This document shows positions 8,632 to 17,657 of a DNA stretch of 64,000 bases, one piece after another. The notes under the pieces are model-generated. The model did not search any database and was not told the origin of the DNA. It saw nothing but the letters and a program-made list of their open reading frames with translations. Made by a program: the position numbers and the translations under genes. The stretch is taken from NCBI RefSeq assembly GCF_035474595.1, contig NZ_DATIND010000044.1, forward strand, positions 1-64,000, given 5' to 3'. Every line of letters starts with the position of its first letter. Position 1 is the first letter of the stretch. Source of the DNA: Longimicrobium sp. GTDB lineage: Bacteria > Gemmatimonadota > Gemmatimonadetes > Longimicrobiales > Longimicrobiaceae.

Positions 8632-9105
8632 ATGGAATTTCACTACGCGGATGAATCGGATGCGGCGTTCCTGGCCGACATCAACCGGCAGCTGATCGAA
8701 GACGAGTGGGACGGCGGCGGGATGTCGCTGGCGGGGCTGGAGAAGCGGATGCGGCGCTGGCTGTCGGAAGACGAGTACAAGGCGATCCTCTTCCAGGAGC
8801 GGGGGACGACGGTCGCCTACTGCATGCTGAGCGTGGATGAGGACTCGGCGTACATCCGCCACTTCTTCGTGCTGCACGAGCACCGCAGCGGCGGCGTGGG
8901 CCGGCGCGCGGTGGAACTGCTGTTCCGCGAGATCATTCCGCCGGACGTGCGCGTCACGCTGGACGTGCTGGCCAGCAACCGCGCCGGCCACCGCTTCTGG
9001 CGCTCCGTCGGCTTCACCGACTACTCCGTCCGGATGGAGCGCGATCCCGCGGCGAAGACATCATCGGCGGAGCCTCCCCCCGCGGGCCCTCCCCCCGCGG
9101 CTTAG
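8632..9105 (+). CDS. GNAT family N-acetyltransferase
   Basis: A 157-residue cytosolic protein that would transfer an acetyl group from acetyl-CoA to an unknown amine. It shows the GNAT core: strand ATVAYCMLSV-like (TTVAYCMLSVDED), IRHFFVLHEHRSGGVGRRAVELL (the acetyl-CoA-binding helix region) and LDVLASNRAGHRFWRSVGFTDYS, the typical N-x-x-A-x-x-F-W-x-x-x-G-F ending. The ATG at 8632 follows GGAGAA; an upstream ATG at 8596 is less likely. The last dozen residues (EPPPAGPPPAA) are encoded by a family H repeat, so the native protein probably ended near residue 145. Confidence 0.88.
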   Translation: MEFHYADESDAAFLADINRQLIEDEWDGGGMSLAGLEKRMRRWLSEDEYKAILFQERGTTVAYCMLSVDEDSAYIRHFFVLHEHRSGGVGRRAVELLFREIIPPDVRVTLDVLASNRAGHRFWRSVGFTDYSVRMERDPAAKTSSAEPPPAGPPPAA

Positions 9106-9160
9106 GCCGCGTACCCCCTCCCGATAACGGAGGGGGTAACTTCGACCGGGGCGCGCGGGC
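9066..9160. repeat. Family H repeat overlapping the acetyltransferase 3' end
   Basis: A pyrimidine-rich block (GCCTCCCCCCGCGGGCCC, CCCCCGCGGCTTAGGCCGCG) followed by the palindrome CCCCTCCCGATAACGGAGGG and GGTAACTTCGACC. A close copy in the opposite orientation lies at about 45165-45235 between tssE and tssF. Confidence 0.75.
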
Positions 9161-9251
9161 GGGGGTGAATGCCTCGTTTTTCGTGTGGCGCGGGGCCCAT
9201 TGAAGCATCGTGGCGCTCTGGAGTTTCTTGCGCGGAACGCACGGCCGTCCG

Positions 9252-9388
9252 TGCTGCACGGGTGTGGCGGGATCGTTCGGGAGGGCTCGGCGTGCGATGA
9301 GTTATCGCGGATTTTTTGCAGAGGGAGGATTGTCCCAACGCGCCACGGGTTGGGTGGTCTCGAATCCCCCCTGATGACGCAGTTGAGG
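9252..9388 (-). repeat. Inverted family D repeat
   Basis: The minus-strand counterpart of the D copies at 3107 and 4787: GGGAGGGCTCGGCGTGCGAT, TTATCGCGGATTTTTTGCAG and CCCCCCTGATGACGCAGTTG. The remaining bases of 9161-9439 show no gene. Confidence 0.75.
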
Positions 9389-9439
9389 ATATCGGGGCCG
9401 CGACATTGTCGGATGGCGCGGCCCATTTCTTTTGCGGAG

Positions 9440-10045
9440 CTATGACTTGTCGTCGTCGCCGTGGCGTTCGTGCTCGTCGTGGTCTTCGGCCTCCGCGCCC
9501 GCGGGGGTGACGAGGTACCACTCGCCGCCTGCGTCCTTCACGTCGTTGCCGCGCGGTACGTTGCCGCCCCCGTCGGCGGAGTAGTAGTAGAGCGGATGCT
9601 GGTTGTAGGTGATCTGCGAGCTGCCGTCGCGCCGCTTCGATACGCCGAGCATGGACGACTGCACCCCCGCCGCGCCCGCGGCCGCCGCGCCCTGCGCGCC
9701 GATCAGCGGCGGCCAGAGCCCGGCGCACGCTTCGTAGCACGCGCTCTCGCCGTTCTTGTCGGCGGTGTACATGTACAGCGGGCGCCCCGTGCGGTCGGCG
9801 ATGAAGGTGCCCACCCCGGCCGCGTTGCCGGTCGTCAGCTGCACGCCGCCCTGCGCAGCCGCGGCCGCGGTGTCCGTCCCGCCGGGAGCTGTCACCGGAG
9901 TGGCGGGAGCCGGCGCGGCCGCCGTGCTCGCGGTGGAGTCCACGTTGCCACCGCCGTTGTCATCTCCATCGCGGTCACCGCCGCACGCGGCGAGCACGCA
10001 CATCGTCATCGCGCCGCTCAGCGCGAGGATCTGCCGTCGGTTCAT
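9440..10045 (-). CDS. Lipoprotein with secreted repeat (COG4315-like)
   Basis: A 201-residue predicted lipoprotein. From the ATG at 10045 (preceded by AGGAGGGGGAAG) the signal peptide ends in the lipobox LAAC with Cys21, followed by an acidic, Asp/Gly-rich and then Ala/Pro/Thr-rich linker. Residues about 80-185 resemble the secreted-repeat family: GVGTFIADRTGRPLYMYTADKN, CYEACAGLWPPL, TYNQHPLYYYSADG, each a short beta repeat with a conserved D-x-x-G-R-P-L-Y pattern. Members sit on the outside of the membrane; function is unknown. The C-terminus is charged (EDHDEHERHGDDDKS). Confidence 0.85.
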   Translation of the reverse strand: MNRRQILALSGAMTMCVLAACGGDRDGDDNGGGNVDSTASTAAAPAPATPVTAPGGTDTAAAAAQGGVQLTTGNAAGVGTFIADRTGRPLYMYTADKNGESACYEACAGLWPPLIGAQGAAAAGAAGVQSSMLGVSKRRDGSSQITYNQHPLYYYSADGGGNVPRGNDVKDAGGEWYLVTPAGAEAEDHDEHERHGDDDKS

Positions 10046-10110
10046 CTTCCCCCTCCTGGCGTGGGTCGTGGGAACTTCGGATGGAGATCGGATCCCCATC
10101 ATCCGACAGA

Positions 10111-10248
10111 TCACGGCTTGGGCTTCGGCTTCGGGGGGAGGACGTCCCTTCCGCCGCCCGATTTCTTCCCGGACTTCTTGCTCGGCAATCCTCCCGGTCC
10201 CTTCTTTCCGCCCCCGCCGCTCTTCGATCCGCCGCCGCTCGTCGCCAT
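10111..10248 (-). CDS. Possible 45-residue Gly/Lys-rich small protein
   Basis: A short frame starting MATSGGGSKSGGGG and ending in a PKPKPKP tail, with GAGG six bases before the ATG. It is very basic and lacks hydrophobic residues, as in some nucleic-acid-binding tails. It lies between the lipoprotein and the hydrolase on the same strand. No family is recognised and it could be chance. Confidence 0.35.
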   Translation of the reverse strand: MATSGGGSKSGGGGKKGPGGLPSKKSGKKSGGGRDVLPPKPKPKP

Positions 10249-10330
10249 CGCAACCTCGCTTGGTTCAGGATCCGCGGATTCGCTGACGCGTCCGTCACCC
10301 GCAAGATCGCAACCGAAACGGCCTCGTTGC

Positions 10331-12106
10331 TTACGGCGCCGCGACGCGCGTGAACGTCTCCGCCGGGGCGTTGCCGTCGGCCACCTGGAAGCCGGTGACG
10401 GCGCCGCCGGATTCGCGGAAGGTGATGATGAGGTGCGGCGTGTTCTGGAAGCGGAAGCGGTTGGGGCCAACCGGGAGCAGGGGGATGTCGCGCCCGAGGA
10501 AGACCTGGTGCAGCCGACCTCCGGCCACGCGCATCTCCACCGACATCGCCATGCCGTGGAACTGGCCGGAGTAGTGCCCGGCGAAGCGGGCGAGCGCCGC
10601 CGAATCCATCTCCATCACTCCGCCGGAGGCGATCGCGGTGGGGAACGGCGGCCGGGTGACGCGCTCCATGCACGAGGCGTCGACCGCCTTCGCGTCCGCC
10701 GTGCGGATGAAGGCCACCTGCAGGGCGACCCAGCACTCGTCGGCACCCACCAGGCCGTAGGTGGAGTGCCCCGCGCTGGGGATCATCACCAGCCGCCCGT
10801 TGGGGAAACCGCGCAGCATCCGCCGGGCATGCTGCGGCGCGGTGGCGGGGTCCAGCTGGCCGTTGACCACGAGCACAGGGACCTCCGAGCGGATCGGGTC
10901 GGCGAACGACGCGGGGAGGGTGGGATGCGGCCACGCGGCGCAGGCAGCCTTCTGGTCGCGCACGCGCCAGTCGCCGAACCACCCCCCGCGCGCCAGCCGC
11001 GCCGCCTCGGCGGTGTCGACGAAATCCACGTCCTCGGGACAGGTGACGGCCAGGTAGTCGCCGCGGCTGGAGCCGCTCACCATCCCCATCCGCCAGTACA
11101 GCGCCTCTTCCGCCGCCGGCCCGAAATCCCCCCGCGCCGCGCGGTTCACCACCGCGGGGATGAGCGCCGACGTGCTGGCCACGTAGGCCATGTACCGCAG
11201 CGCCTCGGCGAAGCGCTCGCGCGACAGGCGCACGGTGGCCACCCCGCCGCTCTGCGGATCGACGACCGTCGCCTCGGCGGGGCCGGCGTCCAGACGGCGC
11301 AGGCTGGCGCGCAGGTCGGCGGCGGGGTCGGGGAAGGCGGCGTGGCAGCCGGGGTCGCGCGCGCAGCCGGCGAACACGCCCGCGATGGCCGCCTCCGCAT
11401 CTTCGGCCACGGTGAGCGGGTAGCGGATGTCGGTCGGCACCGCGCCGAACATCAGGATCGCGCGAACGTGCCCGGGGTGGCGGCGGAGGTAGACCAGCGC
11501 CGTGCGCGTGCCGTACGACTCGCCGAACAGGTCCAGCCGCTCGTAGCCCAGCCCCGCGCGCAGCTCCTCCAGGTCGTCCGCGACCGGCGCGGAGGCGTAC
11601 CGCGTGACGTCGGCGCGCGGCTGGAGCGCGGCGGCGCAGCGGGCCACGCCGTCGGGCGTGAAGAACTCGACCAGGTAGCTCTGGAGATTGCCCGGGGTGG
11701 AGATCTCGCAGGGGAGCGGGTTGGAGGCGCCGGTGCCGCGGCTGTCCATGATCAGCAGGTCGCGCGTGTCGCGGGCGCCGGCGAGCCGCTGCGCCGTGAA
11801 GGCCGCCTCGTCGGTCGACGTCTCCCCCGGCCCGCCCGCGAAGTAGACGATCGCCTCCTTCGCCGCCGCCGCGCCGGTGGCGGGGATCACCACGAAGCGG
11901 ATGGGGATGCGGCGCCCGCTCCGCGCCTCGCGGTTCTCCCACACCTGCAGGGTGCCGCACCGCGCCGGCCCGTCCAGCTCGGGGATGGTGCACGGCTCGG
12001 TGTTCAGCGACGGATCGGCGGTCTGCGCGACAGCGGTTGCGGCGCGCCCGACCAGGAGCGCCAGGGCGGCCAGGGCGAGGCGGGACGATGCGCGGGCTCG
12101 GTTCAT
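10331..12106 (-). CDS. Secreted alpha/beta hydrolase of the TAP / proline-iminopeptidase type
   Basis: A 591-residue exported hydrolase. The ATG at 12106 gives a clean signal peptide (SSRLALAALALLVGRAATAVAQ); longer frames upstream do not. The fold shows the oxyanion segment FAGGPGETS, DSRGTG, the nucleophile elbow GESYG, the acid in NGQLDPATAP and the His in PSAGHST, in the order of the tripeptidyl-aminopeptidase-like family. The C-terminal 90 residues (ALARFAGHYSG, MSVEMRVAGGRLHQ, NRFRFQNTPHLIITF) resemble the small beta domain appended to many serine hydrolases. It probably cleaves peptides or esters outside the cytoplasm; substrate unknown. Confidence 0.88.
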   Translation of the reverse strand: MNRARASSRLALAALALLVGRAATAVAQTADPSLNTEPCTIPELDGPARCGTLQVWENREARSGRRIPIRFVVIPATGAAAAKEAIVYFAGGPGETSTDEAAFTAQRLAGARDTRDLLIMDSRGTGASNPLPCEISTPGNLQSYLVEFFTPDGVARCAAALQPRADVTRYASAPVADDLEELRAGLGYERLDLFGESYGTRTALVYLRRHPGHVRAILMFGAVPTDIRYPLTVAEDAEAAIAGVFAGCARDPGCHAAFPDPAADLRASLRRLDAGPAEATVVDPQSGGVATVRLSRERFAEALRYMAYVASTSALIPAVVNRAARGDFGPAAEEALYWRMGMVSGSSRGDYLAVTCPEDVDFVDTAEAARLARGGWFGDWRVRDQKAACAAWPHPTLPASFADPIRSEVPVLVVNGQLDPATAPQHARRMLRGFPNGRLVMIPSAGHSTYGLVGADECWVALQVAFIRTADAKAVDASCMERVTRPPFPTAIASGGVMEMDSAALARFAGHYSGQFHGMAMSVEMRVAGGRLHQVFLGRDIPLLPVGPNRFRFQNTPHLIITFRESGGAVTGFQVADGNAPAETFTRVAAP

Positions 12107-12288
12107 CGGCGGGTGCGGTGCGGGTTTCCGGCGGGAACGGCGGATGGAGATGGGATGCGTCCCCACTCTACGAGGTTCGGACCGTCGCGGGTTTCGCGGA
12201 GGGAGATGGGGATCATCGTTCCGAGGTGAGCGCTTCCACTCATGCCGAATCCGGGAATTCAGTTCGTGCATCCTCGCCGCCTCTACCG

Positions 12289-12519
12289 GACGTCATCCTG
12301 AGGCCGGCCACGCCGCAACCCGAATCGGTGCAAGCGCTTGCAGGCCGAAGGATCTATCGCCGGTGCAGCACGTGATTTGGCGAGATGCACTGATTCGTCC
12401 GCATGATTCGGTATCATCCCGTTTCCGAAGCGCACGTGCGGTGACGGGCTATGGATCCTTCGGCCTGCCGTCCTGGGTGTGTGGATCGGCTCCGTCGTGG
12501 CCGGCCTCAGGATGACGTC
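12289..12519. repeat. Facing pair of family C repeats
   Basis: 12289-12360 (plus) and 12451-12519 (minus) are two family C copies that face each other across 90 bases. Each has GTCATCCTGAGGCCGGCC at its outer end and GCAGGCCGAAGGATC at its inner end. The spacer starts with CAGCACGTGATTTGGCGAG, which is also found after the copies at 1656 and 8119. No gene is seen in 12107-12547. Confidence 0.8.
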
Positions 12520-12547
12520 TCTGGGCGCGGTCAAATCACATTCGATC

Positions 12548-15166
12548 TCAGAACGTGAGCGTCACCGACTCGATCTCCACGCCGCAGGTGCCGGGGCGCG
12601 GCACCGCGCCGGGCGGGCGGCGGAGCGAGAACTGGATCCGCTCGATGACGGGGAGGCGGATGGTGTCGCCGCTGCCGCCGCGTCCCTCGGCCGGGGCCAT
12701 CCAGTAGTTCCACTCGCCGGGATAGCCCTCGGGGAGCATCACCGCGCGCGCCGGGCGGAAGTCCGCGAGGGGGATCGTGCGCTCCGCCCACGTGGAATCC
12801 ACCGCCACGGCCGCGCTCCACCCGGTGCCGTCCTTCTCCACCAGCGTGAGATGGACGGTCTGCGCCGGGCCCACGCCGCGCAGCCGCACCCGCACGCCGG
12901 ACGCGCGACTAACGTCCGCCGCGCGCGCCTCGACGCGCTCCGCGATCACCAGCGACGCGGTGTAGTCCTCCGGCGAGAAGCCGCCGACCACGGGAAGCTC
13001 CAGGTGCAGCGCCGGCTCGCCCGTGGCGGCGGACGGGACGATGCGGAACAGGCCCTGCCGGATCGCGTCGCCGATGCGGCTGAACGCCAGCCGCGGCGCG
13101 TCCACCCCCGCGGTGAAGAGCCGCAGCGGCGTCCCCGGCCGCACGACCTCCGTCGTCCAGTACCCGTGGCCGGAATAGTCCCACTCCCACGGCCGCCGGC
13201 GCACGCCCTCGGGGTACGTCATCGCCCACAACCCGCGCGTGAGGGTGACGGCGTACTCGTACGGGCCCGCGAGAAGCGAGTCGGCGGGGATCGCGGCGCG
13301 ATACTCGTATCCCCCCGCCGCCCGCATGGCGTAGTGACGGAAGGAGGAGACGCCAAGCGGACGGATCGACAGCGTCACCGAGTCCGGCCGGCCCGCGGCG
13401 GCCACCCGCGCGCCGATCTCGATCGCCGTCCCCGCCAGATACTGCGGCCGCGCGATGGGCTCGACCTGCACCTCGGCCGTGTCGCGTGGCGGCGCGTGGT
13501 ACTCCGCCATCCCCACCCGCCCGATCCACCGCGGCAGCGTCGCCGGAGCGACGTCGCCGCGCGCGGAAAGCAGGTATACGCCGGGGGTGACGGTGAAGCG
13601 CCCGTCCTGCGCCCTCGGGCTCGCATCCAGATCCCCCGCGAGCGCGCGGACGGAGAAGGACGGGCCCAGGTCGGGGAGGGAGATGCGCATCTCCCACGCG
13701 CGATGGACGGCGCGGGTGACGATCCTGTCGCGGCTTGGCATCTCGAACGGGTCGCGGATGGGGACGGCGTCGGGATACACCTCCAGCCGCCAGACGCCCG
13801 GCCGCACGCGGTCCAGGAAGTACACGCCCTCGCCGTCGTAGCCCACGACGGGCGACGAGCCGTATCCCGCGACGCGCGCCAGCCGCTCCGGGTGCGGCGG
13901 CACCGTCCGCGTCGTTCCCGCGTAGAGGAACGCGTCGTCGGCGGCCAGCTCGCCCAGGTTCTCCTCGTAGCTCACCCGGAAATCGCCGAAGCGCGTGTTC
14001 GCCGGGTAGGCGCCATACTGCTGATTCCGCGGCAGCCGCCGCATGGCCTCGGCGGCGATCACGGCGCTCATGGCCTTGCGCGGCGTGTACACCAGGTTCA
14101 GGTAGTGCGTCTGCCACCCCAGGTTGCGCGAGGCGGTGCCCAGCATGTCGTACGCGAACATGGCCGCGAACTGCGTTCCCACCGAGCGGAAGGTGCGCGC
14201 CATGGCCGGATACATGTACCCGGTGCGCAGGTCCGGCGAGTCGAACTCGTAGACGATGCGCGGCATCCCGGCCAGCCGCCGCACGCGCAGGCTGTCGTAC
14301 GCGTCCACGCCGCGAAGGTAGTTGCCGCGCAGCTCGTGCCCGGAGTTCAGCCCGGTGGGGTACCAGCCGAAGGTCACCCCCTGCGCCCGCGAGCCGCGGA
14401 TGGCGGCGGCGATGCGGAAGTCTTGGCTGACGTTGTAGAAGATGAGCTTGCGGCACCCCGTGCTCCGCACCGCGTCCGCCAGCGCGTTTATGTAGCGGAT
14501 GGAGCCGGGCAGGTCCTCGGGGTGGTGCCAGGGCTCGTTCACCAGCTCGATGAAGAGGATGGCCGGCTCGTCCTTCAGCGCCACGCCGGTGTACGGGTTC
14601 ACGTGCCGCAGGATCTGGCGGAGATAGTTGGCCTGCGCGGCGATGGCCTCCGGACGCGTGCCCAGCCCGCCGCGCCCGTACACGCGCCCGAAGCCGGGGA
14701 ACACCGAGTCGCCGAGCGCGTCCGGCCATCCCGCGTCGTACGTCTGGATGGGGCTGAACAGGATGTAGATCCCCCGCTCGCGCGCCTTCGCCACCAGGTA
14801 GTCCATCAGGTCCAGGTGGTCGTTGCGGATCAGGTTCCCCGCCGGGTCCGCGCTCTCCCAGTCTCCCCAGAACGCCACGCGCACCCCGTCCCACCCCATC
14901 CGGGCGAAGTGCGCCATGTCCTCGTCGATCAGCTTCCTGCGGTCCAGCCCGAGGTAGCCCGCCGCCCGGTAGTCGGACGCGGACGGGAGCGTGTAGTTGG
15001 CCCCGAACAGCGCCACCTCGCCGCGGTCGTCCGTCCACCGCACCACCCCCGCGCGGTCCAGGAAGACGTCGCGCGTCGCCGCCCGTGGCGCGCCGCCGTT
15101 CTGCGCCCCCGCGACCGCGGGGACGAGGAGCGTGAGGCCGAGCAGCATCCGCGCGAAACGAGGCAT
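12548..15166 (-). CDS. Secreted GH-A clan glycoside hydrolase (GH5-like) with long beta-rich C-terminus
   Basis: An 872-residue exported protein. The ATG at 15166 opens a signal peptide (MLLGLTLLVPAVAGAQ). Residues about 30-420 look like a (beta/alpha)8 barrel: FGANYTLPSASDYRAAGYLG, GWDGVRVAFWGDWE, the acid/base motif LFIELVNEPWHH, and the likely nucleophile in RIVYEFDSPDLRTG. The rest is beta-rich, with a segment FYLDRVRPGVWRLEVYPD-like and a carbohydrate-binding-like tail (LHLELPVVGGFSPEDYTASL, VRVRLRGVGPAQTVHLTLVE). It probably acts on an external polysaccharide; the exact GH family is not certain from reading alone. Confidence 0.82.
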   Translation of the reverse strand: MPRFARMLLGLTLLVPAVAGAQNGGAPRAATRDVFLDRAGVVRWTDDRGEVALFGANYTLPSASDYRAAGYLGLDRRKLIDEDMAHFARMGWDGVRVAFWGDWESADPAGNLIRNDHLDLMDYLVAKARERGIYILFSPIQTYDAGWPDALGDSVFPGFGRVYGRGGLGTRPEAIAAQANYLRQILRHVNPYTGVALKDEPAILFIELVNEPWHHPEDLPGSIRYINALADAVRSTGCRKLIFYNVSQDFRIAAAIRGSRAQGVTFGWYPTGLNSGHELRGNYLRGVDAYDSLRVRRLAGMPRIVYEFDSPDLRTGYMYPAMARTFRSVGTQFAAMFAYDMLGTASRNLGWQTHYLNLVYTPRKAMSAVIAAEAMRRLPRNQQYGAYPANTRFGDFRVSYEENLGELAADDAFLYAGTTRTVPPHPERLARVAGYGSSPVVGYDGEGVYFLDRVRPGVWRLEVYPDAVPIRDPFEMPSRDRIVTRAVHRAWEMRISLPDLGPSFSVRALAGDLDASPRAQDGRFTVTPGVYLLSARGDVAPATLPRWIGRVGMAEYHAPPRDTAEVQVEPIARPQYLAGTAIEIGARVAAAGRPDSVTLSIRPLGVSSFRHYAMRAAGGYEYRAAIPADSLLAGPYEYAVTLTRGLWAMTYPEGVRRRPWEWDYSGHGYWTTEVVRPGTPLRLFTAGVDAPRLAFSRIGDAIRQGLFRIVPSAATGEPALHLELPVVGGFSPEDYTASLVIAERVEARAADVSRASGVRVRLRGVGPAQTVHLTLVEKDGTGWSAAVAVDSTWAERTIPLADFRPARAVMLPEGYPGEWNYWMAPAEGRGGSGDTIRLPVIERIQFSLRRPPGAVPRPGTCGVEIESVTLTF

Positions 15167-15312
15167 CGCACCAGCGGGGGCAGGGGGAGATGGGGATGAT
15201 GGGGATATCGTACGTCCCCCTGCGCCCGATCGCACGGGGGTGGACGCCGGGCGCCGATCGTGCATGCCGACGGCGGGCGATACGAGACTGAACCACGGGA
15301 AGGGTGACGAGG

Positions 15313-16080
15313 ATGCTGCTGGAGGGAAAGGTCGCGCTGGTGACCGGCGCGTCGCGCGGGATCGGGGCGGCCACCGCGCGCGAGCTGGCCGCGCACGGGG
15401 CCGCCGTCGGCGTGAACTGGTGGCGGAGCGAGGCCGCCGCGCGCGACGTCGTTGCCGCCATCGAGGCGGCGGGCGGCCGGGCGCTCGCCCTGGGCGCCGA
15501 CGTGCGCGACGCCGACGCGGTGCGGGCGATGACCGACCGGCTCGCGGCGGAATTCGGCGGGGTGGACGTGGTGGTGAACAGCGCGCTGCACAACTACCGC
15601 TTCGATCCCGTCGCCAACCCGCGCTTCGAGGCGATGGAGTGGAGCGGCTTCCAGGACCAGATCGACGGCACGGTGAAGGCCGCCGTGAACACCTGCCAGG
15701 CCGCGCTCCCGCACTTCCGGGCGCGCGGCGGCGGGCGCGTGGTCAACATCCTCACCAACCTCATCACCAACCCCGTGGTGGCCTATCACGCGTACACGAC
15801 GGCCAAGAGCGCCATGCTGGGGTTCAGCCGCAACCTGGCCGCGGAGCTGGGGCCGGAGAACGTGACCGTGAACATGATCGGGGGCGGGCTGATCATGGGC
15901 ACCGCCGCGTCGGAGCCCACCACGCCCGAGGTGCAGGAGATCGTGCGCGGCGCCACCCCGCTGCGCCGCCTCGGCCGCCCCGAGGACGTCGGCCGCGCCG
16001 TGGTCGCGCTGGCGTCGGACCTCATGGCCTTCGCCACCGGCCAGTACATCGCGATCGACGGCGGGCTGACGATGCCGTGA
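15313..16080 (+). CDS. Short-chain dehydrogenase/reductase (FabG-like)
   Basis: A 255-residue NAD(P)-dependent oxidoreductase, usual length. It has the cofactor motif TGASRGIGAAT near residues 11-21, the VDVVVNSALHN strand (in place of NNAG), and the catalytic YTTAK. Counting back 13 residues from the catalytic Tyr, where family members normally have Ser, this protein has Thr (VNILTNLITN). The C-terminus (ATGQYIAIDGGLTMP) is typical. The ATG at 15313 follows GGAAGGG at good spacing; a GTG nine bases earlier is less likely. Substrate unknown. Confidence 0.9.
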   Translation: MLLEGKVALVTGASRGIGAATARELAAHGAAVGVNWWRSEAAARDVVAAIEAAGGRALALGADVRDADAVRAMTDRLAAEFGGVDVVVNSALHNYRFDPVANPRFEAMEWSGFQDQIDGTVKAAVNTCQAALPHFRARGGGRVVNILTNLITNPVVAYHAYTTAKSAMLGFSRNLAAELGPENVTVNMIGGGLIMGTAASEPTTPEVQEIVRGATPLRRLGRPEDVGRAVVALASDLMAFATGQYIAIDGGLTMP

Positions 16081-16287
16081 TGGGCACGGGCAGGGCGAAT
16101 GAATTCGCGGCAACAACGGCCCGAAGTCCGCCTTCGCGGACTCGCCGCCGCACCATCGTGGCGGCTCCAGGCGGACGGTGCTCTCCTCGCTGAGTTCTCC
16201 CCTCCCCCGCGGAGCGGGCGGAGGGGCCGGGGGAGGGGGCCGGCCGGGCAATCAGGGTGCTTCGGACTCGCGCCGTCCCCTGTCCCC

Positions 16288-17391
16288 TCAATCCCCGAAC
16301 GAGATACCGAGCTGGCGGGCGGAGACCACCATGTCGTCGTCCAGGGGCACGCGCTTGATCTCGGAGATGGCCTCGGCGAGGGGGACGGCGCGGACGTGGG
16401 CGCCCTGCAGGGCCACCATCGTCCCCAGGCTCCCCTCCTTGATGCAGCGCACTGCCGCCGCCCCGAAGCGCATGGCCAGGTTGCGGTCGTACGCGATCGG
16501 GCTGCCGCCGCGCTGGATGTGGCCCAGCACCAGCGGCCGCGTCTCCTTGCCGGTGAGGATCTCGATCTCCTCGGCCAGGCGGTCGGCGATGCCGCCGTAG
16601 CGCCCGCTCGCGTCCACGTAGCTGGGCTGCCCCCCGGCCGGGCTGGCGCCCTCGGCGGCCACCACGATGCTGAAGCGGCGGCCGTGCTGGTCGCGCTCGC
16701 GCACCTTCTCGGCGATGCGGTCCAGGTGGTACGGGATCTCGGGGATCAGGATCACGTCGGCGCCGCCCGCGATCCCGCTCTCCACCGCGATCCAGCCGGT
16801 GTGGCGCCCCATCACCTGCACCACCATCACCCGCTGGTGCGCCTCGGCGGTCGAGTGCAGGCGGCCGATGGCGTCGGTGGCCACCTCCACCGCCGTCTGG
16901 AAGCCGAAGGTGACGTCCGTCGCCCGCAGATCGTTGTCGATGGTCTTGGGCACGCCGATCACCGGCAGCCCCTTGCGGTGCAGCGCGTGGGCGATGTTCA
17001 GCGACCCGTCGCCGCCGATGGCGATCAGGGCGTCGATCTCCAGCCGCTGGAAGGCCTCGATGATCTCGTCGGAACGGTCCACCTTCCCCCACGTGCCGTC
17101 CGGCTGGCGCACCTCCAGGCCGAACGGGTTGCCGCGCGTGGTGGTGCCCAGGATGGTGCCGCCCAGGTGGGCGATGCCGCGCACGGCGTGGGCGTTCAGC
17201 GGAAAGACGCCCGCCTCGCCGTCGACCTCGGGCTCCAGCACGCCCATGTAGCCGCGGCGGATCCCCAGCACCTCCCACCCCTCGTTCAGCGCCGCCAGCG
17301 TGGCGGCGCGGATCACGCCGTTCAGCCCCGGCGCGTCGCCGCCGCCGGTGTTGATCGCAATGCGGCGGATGCCGCGTCCCCCGTCGGCCAT
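16288..17391 (-). CDS. pfkA: 6-phosphofructokinase
   Basis: A 367-residue glycolytic enzyme that phosphorylates fructose 6-phosphate. The ATG at 17391 gives MADGGRG; the frame is open further upstream but the family N-terminus (RIAINTGGGDAPGLNGVIRA) begins here. Motifs are GGDGS at 126-130, PKTIDNDL at 148-155, MGRHTGW and LGHIQRGGSP. The Gly in GGDGS is the ATP-type residue, while Lys in PKTIDND is the residue shared with PPi-type and mixed group III enzymes, so the phosphoryl donor is not settled by sequence. A good promoter lies upstream at 17442-17470. Confidence 0.95.
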   Translation of the reverse strand: MADGGRGIRRIAINTGGGDAPGLNGVIRAATLAALNEGWEVLGIRRGYMGVLEPEVDGEAGVFPLNAHAVRGIAHLGGTILGTTTRGNPFGLEVRQPDGTWGKVDRSDEIIEAFQRLEIDALIAIGGDGSLNIAHALHRKGLPVIGVPKTIDNDLRATDVTFGFQTAVEVATDAIGRLHSTAEAHQRVMVVQVMGRHTGWIAVESGIAGGADVILIPEIPYHLDRIAEKVRERDQHGRRFSIVVAAEGASPAGGQPSYVDASGRYGGIADRLAEEIEILTGKETRPLVLGHIQRGGSPIAYDRNLAMRFGAAAVRCIKEGSLGTMVALQGAHVRAVPLAEAISEIKRVPLDDDMVVSARQLGISFGD

Positions 17392-17441
17392 CGTCTCCCC
17401 CGGTCCCCATCCGTGGCGCCCGCCGTTTGCGTGGCGCGCAC

Positions 17442-17470
17442 AAGATTGCCCCCGCACCCGTCGCCTGCAA
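17442..17470 (-). promoter_or_regulatory. Putative sigma70-type promoter for pfkA
   Basis: Read on the minus strand, TTGCAG (17470-17465) and AATCTT (17447-17442) are separated by exactly 17 bases, 50 bases before the pfkA start. The boxes are imperfect but stand out against the GC-rich background. Confidence 0.45.
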
Positions 17471-17657
17471 GCGACGCTCCGGCGCCGTTGCCACCGGGTG
17501 GCGCGCAAGGTATGCTGCACCGCGAGGCCTGCATCTCCCAAAGCGCGATCAGGGGGATGAAGATGGCGGATGGGTCGAGGAGGACGGTGGATCGGGGATA
17601 CCGGCGGGTCCTGCCGGCCGCGTCCCGGTGCGTGCCCGCAGGATGCGGGTGCGGGGG

